Position numbers and translations under genes: made by a program. From NCBI GenBank assembly GCA_031551125.1, contig JAVBOB010000001.1:1-64000 (forward strand): 64,000 nucleotides of DNA, read 5' to 3'. The notes beneath the pieces were generated by a model. It was not told the DNA's origin. It ran no database searches and saw only the letters and a program-made list of their open reading frames with translations. The DNA is from JAIRNF01 sp031551125. GTDB lineage: Bacteria > Bacteroidota > Bacteroidia > Bacteroidales > UBA932. Positions 1 through 8,016 of the stretch are shown here, in pieces; position 1 is the stretch's first letter; each line of letters opens with the position of its first letter.

Positions 1-29
1 AATTACAGCACTAAGCGAATGCAAAACGA

Positions 30-137
30 TTAGGTGGCTACTGCGGTGGGGCTCCACCCCTTCCCATTCCGAACAGGGACGTTAAGCCCACCAGCGCCGA
101 TGGTACTGCGCAAGCGGGAGAGTAGGTCGCCGCCTCC
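30..137 (+). rRNA. rrf: 5S ribosomal RNA
   Basis: Recognisable 5S rRNA with the conserved internal stretch CCATTCCGAACAGGGACGTT and GATGGTACTGC. The ends pair (AGGTGGC near base 32 with GCCGCCT near base 129) as helix I. No 23S is inside the window, so this is the distal end of an rRNA operon whose other genes lie to the left. The exact ends are uncertain by a few bases. Confidence 0.93.
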
Positions 138-140
138 TTC

Positions 141-178
141 ACGCCCCTCCGGTTCAACCCGGAGGGGCGTTTTGGTTT
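141..178 (+). terminator. rRNA operon terminator
   Basis: A 12-bp GC-rich stem (ACGCCCCTCCGG / CCGGAGGGGCGT) with a 6-base loop, followed by a T-rich tract directly after the 5S gene. It fits an intrinsic terminator for the rRNA operon. Confidence 0.85.
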
Positions 179-296
179 TATAGCTTTAGGTGATGGCCGC
201 ATACAAAAAGAGGAGTAGCCGTCTCACTTTTGAGACAACTCTCTGTGGAATTACCATCCCGGTTGCATATTAAGCCGGATAGGGGGAACTCTTGAT

Positions 297-341
297 TAAA
301 ACGAGAGGGTAGATAACTATATCTACCCTCTCGTTTTATTT
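297..341. terminator. bidirectional hairpin between 5S and the minus-strand cluster
   Basis: A 17-bp perfect stem (AAAACGAGAGGGTAGAT and its complement) around a 6-base loop has A-runs on the left and T-runs on the right, so it could terminate from both sides. It sits downstream of the last minus-strand gene. In the rest of 181-437 I see only a short inverted repeat (GTCTCA/TGAGAC, 221-236) and no gene. Confidence 0.7.
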
Positions 342-437
342 AGGATTAGACCTCGACAAAGGCTATTGGGCTTTAGTCCAACTACTCGCTAAGTGTTACA
401 GGGCTATTTCCCCAAGAAGTCTATTAGTTGGTTTTGT

Positions 438-1436
438 TTACATAAGGCTGATTTCAGCAACCGTAAGCCCGTTGTCGTTTTCCTCGTAGCGTACCATTAG
501 CGTTTTCTTTGATTTTAGCGGCGTAACAGGGTCTATGCTTCTAATGGTTGCCCTGTTCCATGTGGGGTCAGCCCGTTCTTTGCGGTAGTGCATGCTTACG
601 TCAAAGTTCAGCTCTTCTCCCGTTTCCCAGTACGGACACTTCTTCCAGCCGTTATCGCTTACGCTTTGGGGCGCTTTGCCTCCTACCTCTGGCGCTGGTA
701 TCAGGTCTTCACCGTTAATGGATATGGCGGGACGAATAAAGGCAAGGCAAACATCGGCACGGAACGATGAGTAGCGGTAAGTTCCGCTGCTATCCTCAGA
801 ATCGGTTTCGTGCTTAGTAACCTTGAACGATACAACTTTTTGCAAGCCATCTTCTGCCAAATATGCCGCCAGCGCTTCTTCTGCATGCTTCTCTGTAGGC
901 ACAGGTATGCTTATGGTAGCCTTATCGGAATGGCTTTTAATGATAAGGTTTCCGTTTACGGTGAACATGAGGTATTCTGATGGTTTTGGCTCTCCCGTCA
1001 CGGTAGCGTTAAGCGTTGCTTCCATTCCCGCCTCGCGGTACCAGTAGCCTCCCAGGGCTATCCAACCTTCGTTTGCTTTGTAGATGTAGGCCGCTCCTGT
1101 GAACGGAATTTCTGTTCCGCACTTCCAAATCTGGTACACGCGGCTACGGTCTATCTTTCCCTTAAGTGATTCTTCAGTCGGTATATCGGTAAAGCGCACC
1201 AAATCGACTATCGATTCTATTTTTGCGCTGTTCTCTGTCCACACCGCAGCATCTTTTGTAAGTCGTGCAACTCCTTCATAGCGTACCTCTACCACATCGC
1301 TGTCGGAGTGAGAAATGTTACCGGTTACGTTTATTGCTGCCAGCTCTGCAAAGCTTTTACTCTCACGTTCCACTTGGCGGAAAATAACTTGGCGGGTTGC
1401 ATCCAGTATATCTTTTGGACTTAGATTCTTAGTCAT
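438..1436 (-). CDS. unknown protein, last gene of the beta-helix/immunity-like cluster
   Basis: About 332 residues; I do not recognise the family. There is no signal peptide or membrane segment, so it is probably cytoplasmic. The sequence is rich in beta-prone stretches and aromatic residues, with a C-terminal half that includes KKCPYWETGEELNF. The chosen start is the ATG at 1436. A GTG at 1445 overlaps the stop of the gene upstream and would add three residues. The tight junction suggests translational coupling with that beta-helix gene and a shared function with the cluster. Confidence 0.8.
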   Translation of the reverse strand: MTKNLSPKDILDATRQVIFRQVERESKSFAELAAINVTGNISHSDSDVVEVRYEGVARLTKDAAVWTENSAKIESIVDLVRFTDIPTEESLKGKIDRSRVYQIWKCGTEIPFTGAAYIYKANEGWIALGGYWYREAGMEATLNATVTGEPKPSEYLMFTVNGNLIIKSHSDKATISIPVPTEKHAEEALAAYLAEDGLQKVVSFKVTKHETDSEDSSGTYRYSSFRADVCLAFIRPAISINGEDLIPAPEVGGKAPQSVSDNGWKKCPYWETGEELNFDVSMHYRKERADPTWNRATIRSIDPVTPLKSKKTLMVRYEENDNGLTVAEISLM

Positions 1437-1441
1437 AGCAT

Positions 1442-2110
1442 TCACTTTTTAAGTACGCTCTTACCTTCGCGCAGCAAATCTTTAAATTCGGACTCTTCAA
1501 TAATTCCTTCTTCTTCGGGGAAGCAAATGGGGTCGATAGCTTTAGCTACTGCATCGTAATCGGCCTCGTCAAGGTCAACATCAAATTCAAAATCTCTACT
1601 ATCGGCAATAATAAAGGCTTCGGGACGGCCGGCAAACTCCATACCGAAATAGGTGGTGCAAAGCATTACCTGTGCTTTTGTGTTGCCCAATACGGTCAGC
1701 ATTCCGCCGTTATCTCCGCGTGAGCCTACAATGCCATTGCCGGCAATCAGGTCGCCCAGTACAACCACTTCGGGGCAACCGGACATAAAGAGGTTGCGCA
1801 CATGCAAATTGCCTGTTACAAACAGAAACGAGCCGCTGCCCCATTCTGCCCAGTCAATATCCTCATCAACCGTCAAATTACCATCAACAATCAGGTTGAA
1901 GGGACACCAGTCCTGTTTGCTTACCACTAAGTTTTTAATGTGGCAATTGCCCTCAATGAGGCGGGTTGCCTGCTTGCCTGCAAAACGGGTGAACGGAAAG
2001 TTTACCTTGTCGGAAATGTTGTATTGGCTGTCCGCTTCGGCAGTATCAACGGCTTTTGCGTACTGCTCAATGTTTGCTTCGTCTAGTATTAAATTCTTGT
2101 CTGTTGTCAT
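1442..2110 (-). CDS. bactofilin-like beta-helix protein
   Basis: This 222-residue protein is one of five paralogues in the cluster. An N-terminal segment of about 60 residues (AKAVDTAEADSQYNISD) precedes a core at roughly 65-165 built of short beta-strand turns such as NLIVDGNLTVD, FLFVTGNLHVRNLFMSG and VVVLGDLIAGNGIVG. Such repeats resemble right-handed beta-helices of polymer-forming (bactofilin-like) proteins. It ends in the shared C-terminal motif LREGKSVLKK. There is no signal peptide. Function is unknown; a scaffold or polymer role, or an immunity-type binding role, is inference from fold and neighbours. Confidence 0.82.
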   Translation of the reverse strand: MTTDKNLILDEANIEQYAKAVDTAEADSQYNISDKVNFPFTRFAGKQATRLIEGNCHIKNLVVSKQDWCPFNLIVDGNLTVDEDIDWAEWGSGSFLFVTGNLHVRNLFMSGCPEVVVLGDLIAGNGIVGSRGDNGGMLTVLGNTKAQVMLCTTYFGMEFAGRPEAFIIADSRDFEFDVDLDEADYDAVAKAIDPICFPEEEGIIEESEFKDLLREGKSVLKK

Positions 2111-2136
2111 AGTATTTAATTTTTAGTGTTGTTATT

Positions 2137-2841
2137 TTATTTTCTCAAAAATGGAGTACCCGCTTTAATAGCCTTGCATACTGCGCTCTCGTTTACACCA
2201 CCTTCTTTTGAAAGATATTTGAGAAGTAAAATTTCTTTGCAGTTGGGTGGTAAATCGACCTCTTCATCATCGTCATACTCGTCGTAGTTGGCTTGATAGT
2301 CGGCTTCATACTCATAGTCTCCTTCGCTGTCACAAATTACAATTGCTTCAGGTTGTGATGCAAAGTCGGTTTCGAAGTAAGTGGTTAAAATTACAGAATG
2401 TGCTTTAGTGGTACCACCTACAGTAAGGCGACCGCCATCTTCTCCTGAGTGACATAGTATGCAATTTTCTACCTCAACATTGCTATCTATGGTTACTTCG
2501 CAACAACCTTCCAGTATTATGTTTTGGGCTTTCAGATTGCCTTTTACCAGCACATAGCTATCGTTTAGTCCATTGCTCCAATCCATAATGCCATCAATAA
2601 TCAAATCGCCCAGAACAATAAGTTTGTATTGTGCAATATCTGACTTTTCACCGCCTTTCAACGCGCTTATATGCAAGTTGCCCTTGTATAAGCCTACGGG
2701 CGATATTTCCTCATCGTCGTCATAGCCAGCATGTAATTCCGGCGCACTGTATAGCTTCTCAGCATCATCTTGGCTTATTATTGTTAGTATTTCTCTGAAA
2801 TTACTTTCGTTCAGTTCCTGTAGGGTGGCTTTCTTTTTCAT
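2137..2841 (-). CDS. bactofilin-like beta-helix protein
   Basis: 234 residues and paralogous to the next gene downstream (1442-2110). The beta-helix core at about 70-165 contains KLIVLGDLIIDGIMDW, YVLVKGNLKAQNIILEG and GEDGGRLTVGGTTKAHS, and then the conserved TTYFETDFASQPEAIVI block. A very acidic stretch (YQANYDEYDDDEEVD) follows, and the protein ends in IKAGTPFLRK, the C-terminal signature of this family. The start ATG lies only 13 bases after the stop of an in-frame remnant at 2855-2980. It is likely co-transcribed with its neighbours. Biochemical role unknown. Confidence 0.82.
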   Translation of the reverse strand: MKKKATLQELNESNFREILTIISQDDAEKLYSAPELHAGYDDDEEISPVGLYKGNLHISALKGGEKSDIAQYKLIVLGDLIIDGIMDWSNGLNDSYVLVKGNLKAQNIILEGCCEVTIDSNVEVENCILCHSGEDGGRLTVGGTTKAHSVILTTYFETDFASQPEAIVICDSEGDYEYEADYQANYDEYDDDEEVDLPPNCKEILLLKYLSKEGGVNESAVCKAIKAGTPFLRK

Positions 2842-2854
2842 GGTGTTATTTTAT

Positions 2855-2980
2855 TTATTTTGATAAATCTTTTTGTACATTTATTCCCTCACTAAGGGCA
2901 TTGTAAAGCGCGTCATTGTCAATTTTCCATTCGTTATCTTCGATTTCGACAATCTCTTTCGGCCCTATTATAACATAGCT
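2855..2980 (-). pseudogene. in-frame 41-codon extension beyond the stop of the Imm63-like gene
   Basis: Directly after the TAA of the upstream gene the same frame stays open for 41 codons, to a second TAA at 2855-2857. The peptide (SYVIIGPKEIVEIED ... LYNALSEGINVQKD) looks protein-like. Its end resembles the C-terminal motif of the beta-helix paralogues (compare IRKAMQEGAPILRK). It is either the true C-terminus of the 2981-3748 gene cut off by a nonsense change (CAA to TAA would do it) or the leftover of a lost beta-helix gene. Confidence 0.55.
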
Positions 2981-3748
2981 TTAATCAAAGTTACCACGGC
3001 TTATTTCGTCGTCAGCGGTTTTGGCAATTTCTTCCAGCCGGGCAAACTCTTCTGCACATTTCTTCATCTCCTCCGATGTATTTGGCGCCTCTAGTAAAAT
3101 ACGGCTGATTTCGTTGGCTGCATGGCGCATTTTTATAAAGCCTTCAGCAATTTGTGATGTAGTCCAAGATCGCTTGCGGAATGAACAGCGGAACTTCCGA
3201 AACCGGAGGTTGTGAATATGCTGTTTGCATTCGGGCGTGTAGTCTTTTCCTTTGGGAGAAAGATTATGAAGCTGCATGGCTATGCGGTTGTAGTCTTCCT
3301 CCAAGTCGGAAATACAATAGGTAAGGTCGCTGAGTGGCGGATATTTCGCTATTTGTTCTGCCAAAACTTTTTCGTCCATTTGGGCATAGGGCGCACCCAT
3401 GATATCGAAAATCCGTTTGCGCTCGGCATACTGTAGCGGTTGGTACGAGCGGTAACGGTAGTCTATCGAAGATAGAAACCGGTGGAAAAGGTAATCCTCA
3501 ATGGTGGTGTATAACGCCCAATAAATGGCCTCTTCCGGATTATCGGTCGAGCGTAGCTCCAATATCTCCGGGCCCCCTCTGCTGTCCGGGTCACTCCTCA
3601 TCAGGCGGTATTTCCCATCTTTGATGATTAGGGTATCAAAATACATAATGGGCTCGCCTATATGCAACGCAGGTGCTCCGGTGGCAAATTCCGGAACTTT
3701 TTGTAGCAGCGCGGCGGCTATATCAATCAACTCTCTTATCGTTAGCAT
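2981..3748 (-). CDS. Imm63-like immunity protein with helical C-terminal part
   Basis: 255 residues. The first ~150 residues follow the layout I know from Imm63-family immunity proteins of polymorphic toxin systems: an N-terminal helix, a beta strand around LIIKDGKYRLM, then PEEAIYWALYTTIEDYLFHR, then YAERKRIFDIMGAPYAQMDEK. The remainder is helical and basic, then acidic, with no family I recognise. No signal peptide. If the assignment is right, the protein binds and neutralises a toxin domain. No cognate toxin is in the window. The frame continues past the stop (see 2855-2980), so the gene may be truncated. The family call rests on memory of the pattern. Confidence 0.6.
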   Translation of the reverse strand: MLTIRELIDIAAALLQKVPEFATGAPALHIGEPIMYFDTLIIKDGKYRLMRSDPDSRGGPEILELRSTDNPEEAIYWALYTTIEDYLFHRFLSSIDYRYRSYQPLQYAERKRIFDIMGAPYAQMDEKVLAEQIAKYPPLSDLTYCISDLEEDYNRIAMQLHNLSPKGKDYTPECKQHIHNLRFRKFRCSFRKRSWTTSQIAEGFIKMRHAANEISRILLEAPNTSEEMKKCAEEFARLEEIAKTADDEISRGNFD

Positions 3749-3767
3749 GGTACATGGGGTAGGTGAA

Positions 3768-4994
3768 TTAATTTGCTTGAAGAGATTGCATAAATTTGTT
3801 CTTCAATGTTTCGCGAACTTCGGCTACCCGTTCTTTCATTTCTTCCGGAAAATCGTCGGGATTTACGGGGGTAAATGTTGGCGATGCATTAGACTCTTCA
3901 ACACGCTTTAGCTCCACCAACGCTTCATTTATTAAGCCCATGTTGGCAAGCCTAACAGCAATGTAGTACAAGCCCGAAGCATTATCGTCGTCAATCACGC
4001 CATCCATGTAGGCTGCTTTTATTTGCGGGTAGTACTCTTTATGCTCTTTAATGGCAGAAATGAAAACGCCTGCATTATTGCATAGCTGGTCGCAAAAGCG
4101 CTTTCTACGCGCATTGGGAAACAAACGAATGAGGGTTTCAAAAACGGGAAAAGCATCCAGCTCTTTATTCAAGCAGCTGACAATAATATTGCTGGTGTAT
4201 AGTACAAGGTAGTCTGCACCTGTGGTTGATAGCTTATTGCCACTCCTATACAGCTCTTCCAGCTTAGCAATGAAGGCAGGAACGTTGGTAGCTTTTTCAG
4301 CTGCTGAAAACAGCTCGTAAATATCGTCGTCAGTAATTTCTTTGCCTGACGGTTGGGCTACAGGCGCTTTTGCTTCTTGCTTTTTGGGCAGCTGAGCAGC
4401 TACGTTTGGAATAACATTGTCCAAATCCAGATATTCTGCAACGCGCTTTAGGAATAACGAACCGATATTGCAGGCTACGTACTCTTCAATGTCTCCACTT
4501 TCGTGAGATGCTAAACAGAGCATGGGTTCACCCTGTGTGTTTTTTGCTTGTGGGTGATATACCCACCAGTCGGAGTAATCGGTAAGCGGACATTGAATAT
4601 CGCCGGGGTTGGTGAATAGGCTTAGAAAATCGCTATCGCCATCTTCAAACATTTCGGGTTCTAGGCTGCCAAGGTCACCCAGCTCCAGCGCCCAACCACC
4701 ATCATCGGGAAAGGTGATGAACTCGTGCTTTGCCATTATTTTTTTGTATGATGCAGGCCAGCCGGAGAAATCACCGCTTGTTGCTTCACTACAGGCAAGC
4801 TCTTTATCGTCGCCAAAGTGTATGGCTAGCAATTCAGCTTCATCTGACAGCTCGACCGATTTTGCTTGTTTCATAATGGCCTCTAAAACAGGTAAAAATC
4901 CATCCGAATCGGCGAGGTAGGAGAAGTGTTCAACCAGCTCCTTGCTTAAGTCTTTTGCCGCTGAGAGCTGCTTATAGAGTTCCGTATTTGTCAT
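3768..4994 (-). CDS. unknown protein, possible SUKH-like N-terminal domain and helical C-terminus
   Basis: 408 residues. The middle of the N-terminal half (YKKIMAKHEFITFP, then GWALELGDLGSLEPEMF, and LASHESGDIEEYVACNIGSL) resembles the SMI1/KNR4 (SUKH) pattern, in which a binding fold ends with a helix (LFLKRVAEYLDL). A Lys/Ala/Pro linker near 210-225 leads to an all-helical part of about 180 residues with TPR-like stretches (GLYYIAVRLANMGLINEALV). It is 19 bases upstream of the Imm63-like gene and probably in the same transcript. The SUKH call is tentative. Confidence 0.75.
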   Translation of the reverse strand: MTNTELYKQLSAAKDLSKELVEHFSYLADSDGFLPVLEAIMKQAKSVELSDEAELLAIHFGDDKELACSEATSGDFSGWPASYKKIMAKHEFITFPDDGGWALELGDLGSLEPEMFEDGDSDFLSLFTNPGDIQCPLTDYSDWWVYHPQAKNTQGEPMLCLASHESGDIEEYVACNIGSLFLKRVAEYLDLDNVIPNVAAQLPKKQEAKAPVAQPSGKEITDDDIYELFSAAEKATNVPAFIAKLEELYRSGNKLSTTGADYLVLYTSNIIVSCLNKELDAFPVFETLIRLFPNARRKRFCDQLCNNAGVFISAIKEHKEYYPQIKAAYMDGVIDDDNASGLYYIAVRLANMGLINEALVELKRVEESNASPTFTPVNPDDFPEEMKERVAEVRETLKNKFMQSLQAN

Positions 4995-5063
4995 AATGGG
5001 TTAAGTTCTTATGTATGTGGCAAATTCTATCGTTGAAAGTTTCACTTGCAATGATGTGGCAGC

Positions 5064-6629
5064 TTACTTTCTCTTACTTTTTACTTGTTCTATTTTTTCT
5101 ATAACATTGTTGGGTAGCAGCGGAGTTAGGCGAGGAAAGAGGTTATCGAACTGAAAATCGTAGTAATCCGTATCGCCCTCTTTTTCGTAGTATTCCACAA
5201 AGCGTTTGTAGGCGCGTTGCTTAAGCTCATCGCTTGGGTTTCGTTCAAGCAGCGATACGAATAGGTTGTGTAGCCCGTCGGCAGCCAACAGCTGCGTATC
5301 GCACTTTTCGAGTAGGTAAATCAGCGCATCGGTGGTAAGCTTGGGAAGGTAGCTATCAATCAGCTGGTCTTGCACGGTGTCTGATTCGGAGCGGTGTCCG
5401 GCATCGTAGTATTCGCCTGCGCGTAAGAAGGCATCAACCAGCTTCAGCTGTGCTTCGGTATGCTTGCGATTAATCAGCTCTCCTGCCGCATCAAGAGCTA
5501 GCTGGTAGTTTGATTCCATTGTAGGGAAGGAGAATTCGAACAGGTGAACCAGCGTATCGAAGGTGAACATTTTTTTGAACAGGTAGAACATATTGTCCAG
5601 CAACTCCACGTCAGCGGGTTCTCCTTCACTGTCCGATTCAATTTCAAAAAAAGTAGAAATAACATTCTTGATTTTTTTTGAAGCCTCGTACAAGTCGTTA
5701 ACCAGCGCTTCTGCCTGCTCAATGGTTTGGGGCTCGCTCAGCTTATTGGCCATTGCTTCTTGTACCTCCGCTTCTTCGAGCGTACTACCGGATATGATGG
5801 CTTTAAACTTTGCTGAACTACGGTAAGTGTTGAAATCGGAATCGCGAAAATCGTAGTCGTGTTTGCCATTTTTTAAAGCAACAATAATGTACTTGTACAT
5901 CAGCTCTTCATTATCACCCTTAGTGGCAAAGTAGCAGGACATGTTGAAAGAAAGAGGCGCCCACTTAATATCTTCAATAGCCATGCCGTAGCTAACGGCT
6001 TGTTGGGTTACTTCAAAACGCCCACACGCCATAGATGCGGCTATAGCCTGTGTTAGCACACGTTCTTGTGTGCGCTTGTCGAGTACAAAGCCGGGGTACA
6101 CGGTAATTATATCGCTACACTCGTTGTAGCGTTTGTTGTTAACCATTTCGAGGTAGTAGTCGGCAAATTTGAAGTCAGGCGCGGGCTCAAACGTGGCAGC
6201 CTTAAGCTCTTCAATAGCCTCTTTCAGCAAACGTTCCGCTTTTTCTTTATCCTCCAACCAGTATGAACCGCGCATACCTATGGTGAGCTTATCAGCCAGC
6301 GTTCTTGCCTCGGTCAGCGCTTCTTTCTCTACGTAGGGCTTAAACCACTTATCGGTAACATTGCCCTGTACAGCGGTTGTAGCAAGCCAGTCAGAAAAAT
6401 CTCTTCCGCCGCTGTCAAACTCCTTAATGCGTTCGGCAGAAAATGTTTTCCAATCTTCCGAACGGATAATGTAGGCTGTCCACTCTACTAAATCATCGCT
6501 ACATGATATGTTGAGATGAGCCTTGAGCATCTTTTTTGTTTGCGCTTTCAGCTCGCTAAAGTTATCGTGATACTTGCGAAGCAGGTTTTTCGCTTCGGTA
6601 AACAGAATAGAGTCAATAGTTGCGGTCAT
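5064..6629 (-). CDS. TPR-like helical-repeat protein
   Basis: 521 residues, almost entirely helical, without a signal peptide or membrane segment. A TPR-like unit is visible at about residues 225-275: LSFNMSCYFATKGDNEELMY followed by a DSDFNTYRSSAKFKAI stretch, a pattern common at the end of bacterial TPR arrays. The rest has no recognisable catalytic motif and fits a protein-interaction scaffold. It is transcribed with the cluster. Repeats A1 and B1 separate it from the beta-propeller-like gene upstream. Confidence 0.78.
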   Translation of the reverse strand: MTATIDSILFTEAKNLLRKYHDNFSELKAQTKKMLKAHLNISCSDDLVEWTAYIIRSEDWKTFSAERIKEFDSGGRDFSDWLATTAVQGNVTDKWFKPYVEKEALTEARTLADKLTIGMRGSYWLEDKEKAERLLKEAIEELKAATFEPAPDFKFADYYLEMVNNKRYNECSDIITVYPGFVLDKRTQERVLTQAIAASMACGRFEVTQQAVSYGMAIEDIKWAPLSFNMSCYFATKGDNEELMYKYIIVALKNGKHDYDFRDSDFNTYRSSAKFKAIISGSTLEEAEVQEAMANKLSEPQTIEQAEALVNDLYEASKKIKNVISTFFEIESDSEGEPADVELLDNMFYLFKKMFTFDTLVHLFEFSFPTMESNYQLALDAAGELINRKHTEAQLKLVDAFLRAGEYYDAGHRSESDTVQDQLIDSYLPKLTTDALIYLLEKCDTQLLAADGLHNLFVSLLERNPSDELKQRAYKRFVEYYEKEGDTDYYDFQFDNLFPRLTPLLPNNVIEKIEQVKSKRK

Positions 6630-6690
6630 ATTTGGTTGTTTATGGGTTTTGCTAATGTGTGTTTGCTATATTTTGATCTGTTTTTGGGCC

Positions 6691-6844
6691 CAATTAGGAG
6701 CCACATCTTTGTAGCATGTTTGTTTTATTAAGCATTCGCTCCGTTAGGAGCGACATCTTACGCTCGTTTAAGATGCTGCTCCTAACGGAGCAGAGTTTAC
6801 TATATCATTTTCTTTCTACAAAGATGTTGCTCCTATGGAGCAAA
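6691..6844. repeat. interspersed palindromic repeat, family A, copy 1
   Basis: Two nested inverted repeats. The outer arms are TTAGGAGCCACATCTTTGTAG and CTACAAAGATGTTGCTCC; the inner hairpin is CTCCGTTAGGAGCGACATCTT with AAGATGCTGCTCCTAACGGAG. Other copies lie at 10677, 16272 and 60994. There is no coding capacity, so it may be a MITE-like or REP-like element. Confidence 0.85.
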
Positions 6845-6849
6845 TTTGC

Positions 6850-6953
6850 CGTCATTGCGAGCGAAGCGACCCGAAGGGCAGCGTAGCTAACCAATCTGCT
6901 TCAATTTAGGAGATTGCTTCGTGATTCAAAAAGCGAATCACTCACGATGATGG
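6850..6953. repeat. interspersed palindromic repeat, family B, copy 1
   Basis: Imperfect inverted repeat with ends GTCATTGCGAGCGAAGCGA and AAGCGAATCACTCACGATGA, and inner AGATTGCTTCGTGATTC. It follows A1 directly. Together the two repeats fill the 380-base gap before the next gene, where no gene is visible. Confidence 0.83.
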
Positions 6954-7009
6954 TTGTTTTGTAAATATTCACTAGTTAATCAGTAGGTGTACGTTTATAG
7001 CCAAGCAGC

Positions 7010-7999
7010 CTACAGCTCTGGTAGCGGAATGCTGTGCCATTCGTTATTTTCATAGCGGAAAAGTCCGGCTTTGCCTCCCATAAAGTAGAACTTGCCGTTT
7101 ACGTTATGAATACGGCGGTTTTGTGCTATACCTATAGGAGAGCCGATGTCAACAGCTGTATCTCCTTCCAGCAGTACGGCTTTGGCTCCGCTTACTACCG
7201 GTGCGGAAATTTCCAGATATATTTTATCGCCAATGGGTTGTACGTGCCAAATTTCTTCTGTGCGAAGATTTTTGATTTCAATGTTGGTAGTGTTTCCTTG
7301 TGCATCAATTTTTGTTAGCGATTCATCATCGAACAGGTACACGCTATTTTCATGTTCCATATATGCTATATGGTCGTAGCCCGCATCATGAAACTCTTCG
7401 TGCCCAAAGAATTTTTTCCAGCTGTTGCCATCTCCCTCAAAAATACCTTCGTCAGCCAGCAGCAGAATCTTTCCGTCACGAAATGCGATGTCGTTGGTAG
7501 AGCGTATATTGATGTTATTTTTGTATAGAAAATGTTCAGGGTCATGGCTATGCTCTTCAACAGCTTTAAGCAGGTTAGGGCGAACATCTTGCCAGCAACC
7601 GTTATCATACATGTATAGCTGGTGACCAAGTCCGGACAGGTAAGCCTTGTTTTGGTAGGTGAAAGCGGCAGATAGGTAGCCGAGTTTTCCGGGGCCTGTT
7701 CCGGCCGTTTCAATGGCTATTTTCTTTGGCTTTGCTCCGGGCGTTATGATTTGAGTATTTCCCCGTTGAGCGGCAAGTGCAACCGTAGGCTTCCCTTGTG
7801 CATCAAGGAATGCAGTAGATAGCCACATGCCGGTAGCGGCCGGATATACGTCTACAATTTTATCGTTGTTGAAATGAAGCAGGTGATACTTTCCGGCGCA
7901 GGTTGCCAGTACAAAAATATCATCGTTTACATAGCATAACGATTGTAGTATGGTTGCTTTCTTTTTTTCTTTGGGTGCTTCGTCTGATATTTTTTTCAT
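7010..7999 (-). CDS. beta-propeller-like protein of unknown function
   Basis: 329 residues. After a Lys-rich N-terminus, the sequence repeats blades with a G-x-(L/I)-(F/Y)-x-Y-(E/D)-N-x-x-W core: QLYMYDNGCWQDV, EGIFEGDGNSWKKF and AGLFRYENNEWHSIPL. This fits a beta-propeller or Kelch/YVTN-like fold. No signal peptide is visible, so it is likely cytoplasmic and used for binding. It lies 17 bases downstream of the ankyrin-containing beta-helix gene and in the same direction, so co-expression is likely. Specific function unknown. Confidence 0.78.
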   Translation of the reverse strand: MKKISDEAPKEKKKATILQSLCYVNDDIFVLATCAGKYHLLHFNNDKIVDVYPAATGMWLSTAFLDAQGKPTVALAAQRGNTQIITPGAKPKKIAIETAGTGPGKLGYLSAAFTYQNKAYLSGLGHQLYMYDNGCWQDVRPNLLKAVEEHSHDPEHFLYKNNINIRSTNDIAFRDGKILLLADEGIFEGDGNSWKKFFGHEEFHDAGYDHIAYMEHENSVYLFDDESLTKIDAQGNTTNIEIKNLRTEEIWHVQPIGDKIYLEISAPVVSGAKAVLLEGDTAVDIGSPIGIAQNRRIHNVNGKFYFMGGKAGLFRYENNEWHSIPLPEL

Positions 8000-8016
8000 G
8001 AGAGGTTTGTTTTTAT

